Assembly (NCBI RefSeq): GCF_012044895.1
Contig: NZ_CP050695.1
Coordinates: 3,564,501-3,628,500, forward strand
Length of the DNA: 64,000 nt
Direction: 5' to 3'
Source of the DNA: Aquisalimonas sp. 2447
GTDB lineage: Bacteria; Pseudomonadota; Gammaproteobacteria; Nitrococcales; Aquisalimonadaceae
The notes below the pieces were generated by a model. It saw only the letters and a program-made list of their open reading frames with translations, was not told the origin of the DNA and did no database searches. This document shows, one piece after another, positions 34,809 through 42,010 of the stretch; positions within the stretch are counted from its first letter, which is position 1, and the number at the start of each line of letters is the position of its first letter. Made by a program: the position numbers and the translations under genes.

Positions 34809-35375
34809 TCACTCCTCCTGGTGGGTCAGCAGGCCGCGGGCTTCATTGTAGGTGAGCTCGCGGATACCGGACTGCTCCATGGAGGCCCCCAGGGAGTTGG
34901 CGAGACCGTAGGCGTAAGCGCGCTGGTAGAAAGGCAGGCGGGATTCGTGGACCGGCAGCGCATCCTCCAGGGAGTCCGCCGACTCCAGCGTTTCCTCGAA
35001 GTGCGCGCGTTTGGCCTCCAGGTAGTGCATGAAGGTCTCGTCACTGGCCACGGCGTCGGCCAGCATCAGCGTCCAGCTCATGTCGTCCTGCAGTTCGCAC
35101 TCGCCGATGTAGCGTCCGTACACCACCGGCGACCACTCCTGGGGCGGAATGTGGGAGAGCCAGAAGCGCCCGTCTTTCTGGTACATCCAGTACGGCCGGC
35201 CCACCACCGGCTGGAAGCCGAAATCGCTCTCCAGCACGAACAGCGAGGTGAACAGCTCCAGCGAGACCTGTTCGATGTGCTTGGGCGGCACCGCCAGCGC
35301 GGCTTGCTGGCCCTCGGCCAGGGCGGCGAGAACCGGCACCTGCCCTTTACCGTCGGGATTGGGGTTTTCTGCCAT
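34809..35375 (-). CDS. DUF2452-like protein of unknown function
   Basis: A 188-residue cytoplasmic protein that begins AENPNPDGKGQVPVLAALAE. The rest is soluble and rich in aromatic and acidic residues (VVGRPYWMYQKDGRFWLSHI, MSWTLMLADAVASDETFMHY). The opening motif matches what I remember of DUF2452, whose function is unknown. The ATG at 35375 is preceded by a weak gagacg RBS. It lies 133 bp upstream of vgrG on the same strand; whether it belongs to the T6SS island is unclear. Confidence 0.62.
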   Translation of the reverse strand: MAENPNPDGKGQVPVLAALAEGQQAALAVPPKHIEQVSLELFTSLFVLESDFGFQPVVGRPYWMYQKDGRFWLSHIPPQEWSPVVYGRYIGECELQDDMSWTLMLADAVASDETFMHYLEAKRAHFEETLESADSLEDALPVHESRLPFYQRAYAYGLANSLGASMEQSGIRELTYNEARGLLTHQEE

Positions 35376-35551
35376 GACGTCTCGTATTGTACAAGCGCTG
35401 CACAAATGGGTATCAGGAGTTTACTCAAGAGACCATGTCTTGTCACAGCCGCGTGGACATGCTCGCCCCACACACCCCACCGCCTTGTCTCCAGGGGACG
35501 CGTTGGTTAGCGTCGGTGGATTGAAGGGGAGCCAAACCACGGGGGCCAACC

Positions 35552-36451
35552 ATGTCACACCGGCTACACACGCTCATGACCGGCGGCGATTTCTTCGAAG
35601 GGCCGCGCTGGCGCCGCGGCCGGTGGTGGGTGTCCGACTTCTACCGCCACGGCGTCTACACCGTCACCCCCGATGGCGAGGCGGAGAAGATCCTGGACGT
35701 ACCCGGGCAGCCCTCGGGCCTGGGCTGGATGCCCGACGGCTCGCTGCTGGTGGTCTCCATGCGGGATCGTCAGCTGCTGCGCCGGTGGCCGGACGGCCAG
35801 GTCACCACCCACGCCGATCTCTCCGCACACGCCCCCTGGCACTGCAACGACATGGTGGTGGACGGCCACGGCCGCGCCTGGGTGGGCAACTTCGGCTTCG
35901 ACATGATGAGCGGCGCCAACCCGGTCACCACCTGCCTGCTGCGGGTGGACCCGGACGGCAGCGTCACCGAGGTGGCCGACGGGCTCGCCTTCCCCAACGG
36001 CGCGGTCATCAGTCCCGATGGCCGCGCGTTGATCGTCGGCGAATCCATGGCCGGCCGGCTGACCGCCTTCACCATCGGCCAGGACGGCGCCCTGGCCGAC
36101 CGTCGCGTCCACGCGCAGCTCGGCAAGGCGCCGCCCCTGACCAGCGCAGAGGAGACCATGGCCGGCCTCACGCTGGCGCCGGACGGCTGCTGCCTGGACG
36201 CCAAGGAGCACATCTGGGTGGCCGACGCCCTGGGCGGCGGCTGCATGCGGGTGGCACCCGGGGGTGACATCGCCGAGACCATCGAACCGCCGGAGGGGCA
36301 GAGCTTCTTCGCCTGCATGCTCGGCGGCCCCGAGGGGCGCACCCTGCTGCTGTGCTGCGCACCGGACTCCAGCGAGCACCGCCGTGCCGGTGCCGGCGAG
36401 GCGACCCTGCTCACCTGTGAAGTAGACACGCCCCACGCCGGGTATCCGTAG
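35552..36451 (+). CDS. SMP-30/gluconolactonase/LRE-family beta-propeller protein
   Basis: A 299-residue six-bladed propeller of the SMP-30 family, whose members are lactonases using a divalent metal. Visible features: the metal-site glutamate in FFEGPRWRRG, blades such as SGLGWMPDGSLLVVSMRDR and CNDMVVDGHGRAWVGNFGFD, FPNGAVISPDGRALIVGESM, and the C-terminal HIWVADALGGGCMRV. No signal peptide, so probably cytoplasmic. The sugar lactone it acts on cannot be inferred. It is followed 12 bp downstream by the small DUF2905 gene. Confidence 0.88.
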   Translation: MSHRLHTLMTGGDFFEGPRWRRGRWWVSDFYRHGVYTVTPDGEAEKILDVPGQPSGLGWMPDGSLLVVSMRDRQLLRRWPDGQVTTHADLSAHAPWHCNDMVVDGHGRAWVGNFGFDMMSGANPVTTCLLRVDPDGSVTEVADGLAFPNGAVISPDGRALIVGESMAGRLTAFTIGQDGALADRRVHAQLGKAPPLTSAEETMAGLTLAPDGCCLDAKEHIWVADALGGGCMRVAPGGDIAETIEPPEGQSFFACMLGGPEGRTLLLCCAPDSSEHRRAGAGEATLLTCEVDTPHAGYP

Positions 36452-36463
36452 GGGCTGGTTGCC

Positions 36464-36661
36464 ATGCAGCGCATCCTCATCATCACCGGGATCCTGATCC
36501 TCGTGGTCGGCCTGCTCTGGCCCTGGCTCGCCAACCTGGGCCTCGGCCGCCTGCCCGGAGACATCCTCATCCAGCGCGACGGCTTCACCTTCTACTTCCC
36601 CATCACCACCATGCTCATCGTCAGCGCCGTTCTCACCCTCATCTTCTGGCTCTTCCGGTAG
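36464..36661 (+). CDS. DUF2905 small membrane protein
   Basis: A 65-residue protein with two membrane segments (residues about 4-25 and 45-64) separated by GLGRLPGDILIQRDGFTFYF, which is the DUF2905 signature. Function unknown. It probably shares a transcript with the SMP-30 gene. The stop is followed directly by a REP-type inverted repeat. Confidence 0.85.
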   Translation: MQRILIITGILILVVGLLWPWLANLGLGRLPGDILIQRDGFTFYFPITTMLIVSAVLTLIFWLFR

Positions 36662-36670
36662 TAGCGGGGC

Positions 36671-36761
36671 GTAGGGCGGACCTTCAGGTCCGCCAATCGG
36701 GCTCCACTGAACCACCGAAGCTTGCATATCCTTCGACGGCGGACCTGAAGGTCCGCCCTAC
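36671..36761. repeat. Pair of GTAG-headed REP palindromes in inverted orientation
   Basis: Copy 1 at 36671-36694 reads GTAG then a GGCGGACC-TTCA-GGTCCGCC hairpin. Copy 2 at 36738-36761 is its exact reverse complement. They are separated by 43 bp. The same element occurs four more times at 57156-57367. The tetranucleotide GTAG beside an imperfect hairpin is the typical REP layout recognised by RAYT proteins. Confidence 0.8.
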
Positions 36762-36866
36762 CATGCTGAACCGAGGCCACCATGGTGCATCAGGATGCAC
36801 TCGACGCATTGTATGCTCCTTCCTTGAACAGCTTGCCCCGCCCCGGGCCATGCAGTACTTTCGAAC

Positions 36867-36882
36867 GTACATTTAAACGTAC
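36867..36882. promoter_or_regulatory. Palindromic operator candidate of the toxin-antitoxin module
   Basis: GTACATTTAAACGTAC, a 16-bp palindrome with one mismatched pair, lies 13 bp before the antitoxin ATG. PhD/YefM-type antitoxins bind such sites to repress their own operon. Confidence 0.55.
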
Positions 36883-36895
36883 CGAGGTAGCTTCC

Positions 36896-37177
36896 ATGTC
36901 AAGGGTTCGCGTCGATGAAGATATCCGCCCCCTGTCCGAATTCCGCGCAGGGGTGGCCACGTTCGTAAAGCAGCTCCACGAAACCCGTCGACCCATGGTA
37001 CTGACACAGCGAGGTCGTGGCGTTGCCGTACTGGTGGATGTGCACGAGTACGAGAAGATGCAGGAACGCCTGGAAATACTGGAAGAGGTGTACAAGGCGG
37101 AAGAACAGATCGCCTCCGGGGAGGGCATCGCGCATGAAGACGCGAAGGCGCAGGTTCTGAGCGGGCTGCGCCGGTGA
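36896..37177 (+). CDS. Type II antitoxin, PhD/YefM family
   Basis: A 93-residue antitoxin. The N-terminal DNA-binding part matches PhD/YefM (IRPLSEFRAGVATFVKQLHE, RRPMVLTQRGRGVAVLVDVH, EYEKMQERLEIL), and the acidic C-terminal helix should neutralise the toxin. The ATG at 36896 has gaggtag about 6 nt upstream; a longer frame from 36782 lacks family similarity. The TGA overlaps the toxin GTG by 4 nt, ensuring antitoxin is made first. The palindrome just upstream is the likely autoregulatory site. Confidence 0.9.
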   Translation: MSRVRVDEDIRPLSEFRAGVATFVKQLHETRRPMVLTQRGRGVAVLVDVHEYEKMQERLEILEEVYKAEEQIASGEGIAHEDAKAQVLSGLRR

Positions 37178-37476
37178 AGATCGTCTGGTCCCCGCTTGCG
37201 CTGGAGCGTGTCGAGGATATCGCTCGGTATATTGCGGAAGACAACCCGGATGCAGCGGTGCGGTGGGTTGAGGAACTGTTTGCCACCGTGGAGCGGTTAG
37301 CCGATTCTCCAAAAAGTGGACGTGTGGTTCCTGAAGTTGGCTCACCGCGCATAAGGGAGCTGATGTATGGAGCGTATCGGGTGATTTATGGCGCCAGAGA
37401 TCAGGTTGACATCTTGACCGTGCGCCGGAGCAGTCAGTTGTTAAGGCTATCGGAGCTGGGTGATGAGGCAACATGA
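37174..37476 (+). CDS. Type II toxin, RelE/ParE family
   Basis: A 100-residue RelE/ParE-fold toxin. Family features: MKIVWSPLALERVEDIARYI, a DNPDAAVRWVEELF helix, RVVPEVGSPRIRELMYGAYR and the C-terminal strand RVIYGARDQVDILTVRRSSQ. ParE members poison gyrase and RelE members cleave mRNA at the ribosome. Here the sequence is closer to the ParE type, but the target cannot be settled by eye. The GTG start overlaps the antitoxin stop (GTGA). Confidence 0.9.
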   Translation: MKIVWSPLALERVEDIARYIAEDNPDAAVRWVEELFATVERLADSPKSGRVVPEVGSPRIRELMYGAYRVIYGARDQVDILTVRRSSQLLRLSELGDEAT

Positions 37477-37861
37477 CCAGCGGCTGCTCCATGGCGACCG
37501 ATGTCCCGCCGCTTGGCGGCTCTCCAACCGGCACGTGAGCCGGATGATAGCCGCCTTCCCGGTCATCATTCGATGTAACACATCCCCCACCTGTTGCAAC
37601 GCATCACAAGTCACCCTCGACGCAATGCCTGCAATGGCTATACTTTGACGTTGAACGACGACATCCGGGCCGATCACAACAAGCCAGTGGCGCGGAGCAG
37701 GCGAAAGGACAACAAGATCCTGGCAGTGCGGACATACGCAATCACCCGACTGCATACCGGCAACGACACCCCCGGCCATCACGCCGCATCGGCATCGTCG
37801 ATTCGGGTGAATCACGTGTTGTGCACGCGCAACACACACTTAAAGTAATTTCTCATGTTTG

Positions 37862-37890
37862 TTGATTACAGCGAACTATTGTAGTACATA
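37862..37890 (+). promoter_or_regulatory. Sigma-70-type promoter of the porin gene
   Basis: TTGATT (37862-37867), 17-bp spacer, TACATA (37885-37890), in the most AT-rich stretch of the region. The predicted transcript starts near 37897, leaving a leader of about 175 nt. Confidence 0.6.
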
Positions 37891-37961
37891 GGAACGTGTG
37901 TATGATGAACACAGCGTCGGGCTGAGGCGTTGCCTCTATACAACAAGCTCGAAGCGGTTAC

Positions 37962-37999
37962 GGGTGGTGACACCCACCGGACCTGAGTGGGGGGTCCGG
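37962..37999 (+). promoter_or_regulatory. Hairpins in the porin mRNA leader
   Basis: GGGTG-gtga-CACCC (37962-37975) is followed at once by CCGGACC...GGTCCGG (37977-37999, 9-nt loop). Long structured leaders of porin mRNAs often bind small RNAs; no specific regulator can be named. Confidence 0.45.
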
Positions 38000-38070
38000 C
38001 GGCGGAGCAGGACGGCTTCGCCGAGGCGCCCACAGCAGTGCAAACCAAAAATCTCAAGGGGAATGCATCC

Positions 38071-39303
38071 ATGAAAAAGGTAACTTCAGCTCTGGCACTC
38101 GCTGCCCTGGTGGGCACGCCCGCTGCCGCCATGGCGAACGTGGAATTCGGTGGTGATTTCGACGCGCTGTACTATAACGTGCAGGGCACCGGCGACCAGG
38201 CCACTGGTTTCGAGCAGCGCATGCGGCTTCAGAGCGCATTCGAAACTGACGGCGGCGTCTCGGCGCACGCGCGCTTGAACCTGTTCAATGATCGCTGGAC
38301 CGGTGACGCCTCCGGCCAGAACCTGGACGAGGCCCCGTTCAACGGCCGAGGCAACCGCAACGTCGAACTGGATATGGCCTACGTGAGCATCCCCATGGCG
38401 GGTGGCAGCGTGAATATCGGCCGCCAGGCAGCCAACTGGAACCCGATGGGCCTCACGACCACCGACGACCGTCGTGACCGGATCAGCTACGTGCGTCCGC
38501 TGGGTGGCGGTCACACGGGTATCGTACTCTATGACCGTCGTCAGGCTCCTGACGACACAGTGCGGGAAGCGGACGGCAACCTCTTCGTCGGTGCCCTGCT
38601 CGGCCCACTGGCCGAGGGTGTACAGTACGGCTTCCTGGTTGGCCAGTTCACGGCCGGTGGTGGCGGCGCCGGTAGCGCCGTCGACGCCGACGGTAACCCG
38701 GTAGCCGGCTACGGTCTTCGTGGCGCCACCCTCCTGTCCCCTTACATTGAGGGCCAGGCGGGGGACTTTAACTACGGTGCCGGCTTCCACTATTTGGGTG
38801 ATAGCCACGGGGGCGCCTTCACCGAGGACACTCTGGCCGGCTATGTCCATGGTGGCTTCCAGATGACCCCCGAGTTCAAGCTGGACGGTCAGATCTTCCA
38901 CGCGGCCGATGGTGCCCTAGTCGCCGGTGGCTACGACACCTACTCCAGCCTGATCCACAACAGCCCGGATCACGACCAGTCCGCCACCCGGATCGGCGCG
39001 CTGAACCTCGGCGGTCTCGGCACCGAAGGCCAAGACGGCATCAGCCGGACCCTGGCCGCCACCCGCGGCACCTTCGAGATGATGGACTGGACCTTTATCG
39101 GCGCCCTGGGCTGGGTCAACTACGACAACGAAGATGCTGGTGGGCTGGATGAAGACGTGGTATTCGTCGACGCCCAGGCGCACTATCAGCTGACGCCGTC
39201 CACCAAGGTGTTCGCCACCGCCGGCTACGCCGACGTGGACGAAGATCAGTTCGGTCGTGACAACTTCTTCGCCAGCAGCCTGAACCTGAACGTCCAGTTC
39301 TAA
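38071..39303 (+). CDS. Outer-membrane porin (general porin type)
   Basis: A 410-residue barrel protein. The signal peptide is MKKVTSALALAALVGTPAAAMA. The mature part begins NVEFGGDFDALYYNVQGTGD, contains repeated aromatic/glycine strand patterns, and ends NLNVQF with the C-terminal phenylalanine needed for outer-membrane insertion. Highly acidic, consistent with a salty habitat. The ATG at 38071 is preceded by aagggga. It has a strong promoter, a long leader and its own terminator, so it is probably highly expressed and monocistronic. Substrate preference cannot be told. Confidence 0.85.
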   Translation: MKKVTSALALAALVGTPAAAMANVEFGGDFDALYYNVQGTGDQATGFEQRMRLQSAFETDGGVSAHARLNLFNDRWTGDASGQNLDEAPFNGRGNRNVELDMAYVSIPMAGGSVNIGRQAANWNPMGLTTTDDRRDRISYVRPLGGGHTGIVLYDRRQAPDDTVREADGNLFVGALLGPLAEGVQYGFLVGQFTAGGGGAGSAVDADGNPVAGYGLRGATLLSPYIEGQAGDFNYGAGFHYLGDSHGGAFTEDTLAGYVHGGFQMTPEFKLDGQIFHAADGALVAGGYDTYSSLIHNSPDHDQSATRIGALNLGGLGTEGQDGISRTLAATRGTFEMMDWTFIGALGWVNYDNEDAGGLDEDVVFVDAQAHYQLTPSTKVFATAGYADVDEDQFGRDNFFASSLNLNVQF

Positions 39304-39331
39304 AGGCCGGGCAGCTCATTGAGAGTTGAAA

Positions 39332-39357
39332 AAGGGCGCCCACGGGCGCCTTTTTTT
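39332..39357 (+). terminator. Rho-independent terminator of the porin gene
   Basis: GGCGCC...GGCGCC stem (39335-39350) with a 4-nt loop, preceded by A residues and followed by seven T (39351-39357), 28 bp after the porin stop. Confidence 0.9.
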
Positions 39358-39464
39358 CGCATTGATCCTGTCTCCGCGCTATTACAGGTTGGCGGGAGGA
39401 GCAGAGCTGCATAAGCTCCAGCATGGTGTTCATCACAACCGAATTCACAGCGTGGTTATCCGCC

Positions 39465-40088
39465 ATGGCCAGGCACATTCGATACTCCGGCGCGACACTA
39501 CTGCTCGCAGTCCCCCTGACCGCCACCGCCCACGCGGGAGACTGGTCCGGCCCTTATGCGGGCCTGGGCACCGGCTACCAGACCAGTGTGCTGGACGGCA
39601 GCGCCCGCCTGGGCAGCGACAGCCTGGGCCTGGATCTCGGCGCCTCCGGGGCGCTGCTCAGCGGCTACGGCGGCTACGGCTGGAGCCGCGGCAGTCTGTA
39701 CCTGGGCGGCGAGGCCAATTACGGCTTCAGCGCGCTTGAGGGGCAGTTCCGCCTGGATGACCGCGAGATCGACTACCGCGGCCGCGACACCTGGGGCATC
39801 TCCGGTGTCATGGGCGGACTGCTCAACCCGGACACCCTCCTGTACGGTCGTGCCGGCTATCAGCAGCGGCGGCAGGACCTAAGCCTCCCGGGCTTCCGCA
39901 GCGAGGACTGGACCGACGGCCTGCGCCTGGGCGCTGGCGCCGAGTTCCGGCTCTGGGGCAGCGGCAGCCTCCGCCTGGAGTACAGCCAGGTCTGGCACGA
40001 GGAGGCCGGCGGCGCCGGCAACGGCGACGAGATCGACTACCGCGCCCGCGAGCAATGGTTCGAAGCCGGGGGTATCCTGCGGTTCTGA
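39465..40088 (+). CDS. Small outer-membrane beta-barrel protein
   Basis: A 207-residue exported protein with a signal peptide (YSGATLLLAVPLTATAHA). The barrel of about eight strands follows, reading GDWSGPYAGLGTGYQTSVLD, LLSGYGGYGWSRGSLYLGGE and SLRLEYSQVWHEEAG, and ending AGGILRF with a C-terminal Phe. This is the OmpA-like/Omp25-like single-barrel type (outer membrane protein beta-barrel domain). Function unknown. The ATG at 39465 is chosen because it directly precedes the signal peptide; ATG 39423 would add 14 residues. Confidence 0.8.
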   Translation: MARHIRYSGATLLLAVPLTATAHAGDWSGPYAGLGTGYQTSVLDGSARLGSDSLGLDLGASGALLSGYGGYGWSRGSLYLGGEANYGFSALEGQFRLDDREIDYRGRDTWGISGVMGGLLNPDTLLYGRAGYQQRRQDLSLPGFRSEDWTDGLRLGAGAEFRLWGSGSLRLEYSQVWHEEAGGAGNGDEIDYRAREQWFEAGGILRF

Positions 40089-40163
40089 AACACCCCCGTT
40101 GCCTCCCGGCCCGGGGTTTCCTATCCTCGTTCGCTGTAACCGAATCCGCCAATGGAGCTCCCC

Positions 40164-41114
40164 ATGAAGCAGCGCCCCGTGCTCACCGCCGGCACCCTTG
40201 TTCTTGCCGCCGCCTTCCTGGCCGGCTGCGCCACCGACGACGGCATGACCGACGAGGACCGCGACCGTTACCGCGAGGCCTTCGGCCTGGAGCACGAAGA
40301 CTGGTCCGACCGCCCCAGCCTGTTCCGTGACCTGTTCGGCCGGGATGCCGATGACGAAGCCGCCGACGACGAGCGCATTGCCCAACTGGAGGAGGCCATC
40401 CGGGAACTGGAGGAACAGCGCAGCACCCGCACCGGTGACCGCGAACCGGTGGCCACAGACACCCCGCGCCAGCGCGTGGGCCTGTTGCTCGACGGTGATG
40501 CCGACGGCCTCAGGTCCGCATTCCGCGACGTGGCGCCGGATCATCCCATCGTGCTGCTGGATGATGACGCCACGCGGGAGAGCCTGAGCGAAGCCGGCTG
40601 CGACGTGGACGATCTCGCGGCCTGTGCGGGGGATCTGGCGGTCTACCCGGGGTTGCGGACGGTGCTGACCATCGAGGCGGACGGCAACCAGCTGCGGTGG
40701 CACAGCTACGACGTGGTCCTGGACTACCGGCACACCACCCGGGACAGCGAACTCCCCGAGGTGGATGGCGCCGTCCCGGAGGCCGCCTGGCGCACCTTCG
40801 CCGACCAGGCCCTGATCGCCACCGTGGACCGCCTGGACGCCGCCCCCTGGCACGCCCGGGCCTTCAGCCAGGAAGGCGACGGCTGGGCCATCAACGCCGG
40901 CCGCGCCAGCGGCCTGGAAACGGGAGACCGCCTGGCCGTCCGCGGCGAGCCCAGCATCATCCGCAACCCCAGCGACCGCCCCGTGGGCTGGCGGCCCGGT
41001 GCGCGCAAGGGTGTGGTGGAAGTCGTCGAGTTCGCCGGTGATGACATTGCCGTGGTGGAGCTCGTCGACGGGGACGGACCCACGGAAACGGATGTGCTGG
41101 TGATGGAGGAATAG
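40164..41114 (+). CDS. Exported lipoprotein of unknown function
   Basis: A 316-residue lipoprotein: signal TAGTLVLAAAFLAGC with a lipobox, lipidated Cys near residue 22. A short coiled-coil-like stretch (DDERIAQLEEAIRELEEQRS) follows, then a domain of about 230 residues containing RVGLLLDGDADGLRSAFRD and VGWRPGARKGVVEVVEFAGD. The order (segment near 95-210, then a beta-rich C-terminal part) recalls flagellar or curli assembly lipoproteins with C-terminal CsgG/FlgT-like domains, but I cannot assign it. The ATG at 40164 has the RBS ggagc. It is followed by REP elements. Confidence 0.75.
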   Translation: MKQRPVLTAGTLVLAAAFLAGCATDDGMTDEDRDRYREAFGLEHEDWSDRPSLFRDLFGRDADDEAADDERIAQLEEAIRELEEQRSTRTGDREPVATDTPRQRVGLLLDGDADGLRSAFRDVAPDHPIVLLDDDATRESLSEAGCDVDDLAACAGDLAVYPGLRTVLTIEADGNQLRWHSYDVVLDYRHTTRDSELPEVDGAVPEAAWRTFADQALIATVDRLDAAPWHARAFSQEGDGWAINAGRASGLETGDRLAVRGEPSIIRNPSDRPVGWRPGARKGVVEVVEFAGDDIAVVELVDGDGPTETDVLVMEE

Positions 41115-41124
41115 TCCTCCCGGG

Positions 41125-41250
41125 TATCGCGACTGACGTCGCTCCCACACGGGAAACGTCGAATCGGGGCCAGGCTTCGCGACTGACGTCGCTCCCACAA
41201 GGAAAACGCTCGGTCAAAGCCACCCTGTGGGAGCGACGTCAGTCGCGATA
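41125..41250. repeat. Three REP sequences upstream of the RAYT gene
   Basis: The REP core TCGCGACTGACGTCGCTCCC occurs at 41125-41149 and 41177-41199 in one orientation and at 41226-41250 in the other. The 41226 copy is the exact reverse complement of the 41125 copy. Each has a GGAG head and a GCGAC-GTCA-GTCGC hairpin. The last two form an inverted BIME-like pair with a linker containing GGTCAAAGCCACCC. Confidence 0.88.
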
Positions 41251-41332
41251 CCTTCCCAGAGCGTCAGTCACGACACCTAACCGGCCAAGTAGCCCCACAA
41301 ACGCAATCTACGGATCCAGGGAAGGAACCGTC

Positions 41333-41818
41333 ATGTCCCCAAGGCCACCCGGCCCCGGCTACCGCGCCCTGCGGCGCGGACGCGTCTCGCAGCCGGGCCA
41401 GTACTACCTGGTCACCACCGCGACGCACCAGCGGCGCCCGCTGTTCCATGACCTGAGGGCCGGGCGCTGTGTTGTCCGGGCGCTGCAGACTCTCGAACCC
41501 CTCGCCGAAACCAAGTGCTATGTCATCATGCCCGATCATTTGCACTGGCTCCTGAAACTGCGGGGCGGGACAACGCTCTCCGCCGCAGTGCAACGCGTGA
41601 AGGCCGGCTCGGCACGGGCCATCACTGCCCGGGCACCGCACTTGCGCCCCGTGTGGCAAGGCGGGTTTCACGATCACGCCGTTCGTCGCGAGGATGAACT
41701 TCGGGCGCTTGCCCGGTACGTCGTGGCAAACCCGCTGCGGGCGGGGCTGGTGGAGCGCATCGGTGAATATCCGCTGTGGGATGCAGTGTGGGTGGAGGAT
41801 GGGCGGGGTGGTGGATAG
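41333..41818 (+). CDS. REP-associated tyrosine transposase (RAYT, Y1 HUH family)
   Basis: A 161-residue single-strand-specific nuclease related to IS200 TnpA. The HUH motif is MPDHLHWLL, the catalytic Tyr lies in RYVVANPLRAGLV, and the N-terminal part has QPGQYYLVTTATHQRRPLF. RAYTs are domesticated transposases that cut and join REP hairpins and are thought to have spread them. The gene sits between two inverted REP pairs of one family, as expected for a RAYT and its cognate REPs. The ATG at 41333 has aagga upstream. The protein is intact. Confidence 0.93.
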   Translation: MSPRPPGPGYRALRRGRVSQPGQYYLVTTATHQRRPLFHDLRAGRCVVRALQTLEPLAETKCYVIMPDHLHWLLKLRGGTTLSAAVQRVKAGSARAITARAPHLRPVWQGGFHDHAVRREDELRALARYVVANPLRAGLVERIGEYPLWDAVWVEDGRGGG

Positions 41819-41824
41819 ATAGCC

Positions 41825-41930
41825 TGTGCTCTGGAATGTAATCGCGACTGACGTCGCTCCCACAAGGAAAGCGTTCGATCAAAGCCACCCTGTGGGAGCG
41901 ACGTCAGTAGCGATTACATTCCAGAGCACA
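41825..41930. repeat. Inverted REP pair downstream of the RAYT gene, 40-bp arms
   Basis: Arms at 41825-41864 and 41891-41930 are reverse complements with one mismatch and enclose 26 bp. They begin TGTGCTCTGGAATGTAATCG. Each arm contains the REP core seen upstream of the RAYT gene, and the linker again has GATCAAAGCCACCC. The outermost 16 bp are not shared with the upstream copies. Confidence 0.88.
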
Positions 41931-41943
41931 AGGCCACCCAACC

Positions 41944-41972
41944 GAAAAAAACGGCGCCCACACGGGGCGCCG
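41944..41972 (-). terminator. Rho-independent terminator of the rho gene
   Basis: On the minus strand CGGCGCC...GGGCGCCG forms a GC-rich stem followed by seven T, 39 bp after the rho stop. Confidence 0.88.
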
Positions 41973-42010
41973 CCTCTCCTCCTCCAGGTATTACTCCCGG
42001 TACTCGGTGG

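Larger units (their letters stand above)
37477..38070. other. 594-bp gap: porin promoter and structured leader, no confident gene
   Basis: The first 380 bp hold no convincing gene. A possible -10 (TATACT near 37640) is visible. Short ORFs on both strands here have atypical composition and no family similarity. From 37862 the stretch is AT-rich and carries the porin promoter, followed by a leader of about 175 nt with several hairpins. Confidence 0.6.

Noticed and set aside
37447-37839. 130-residue minus-strand frame with several cysteines (CPHC)
   Set aside because: It overlaps the toxin gene end, lacks an RBS and any clear family, and its second half reads like random sequence. It is kept as a possibility only.
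41264-41863. 199-residue minus-strand frame over the RAYT gene
   Set aside because: It is antisense to the RAYT gene and reads through REP sequence.
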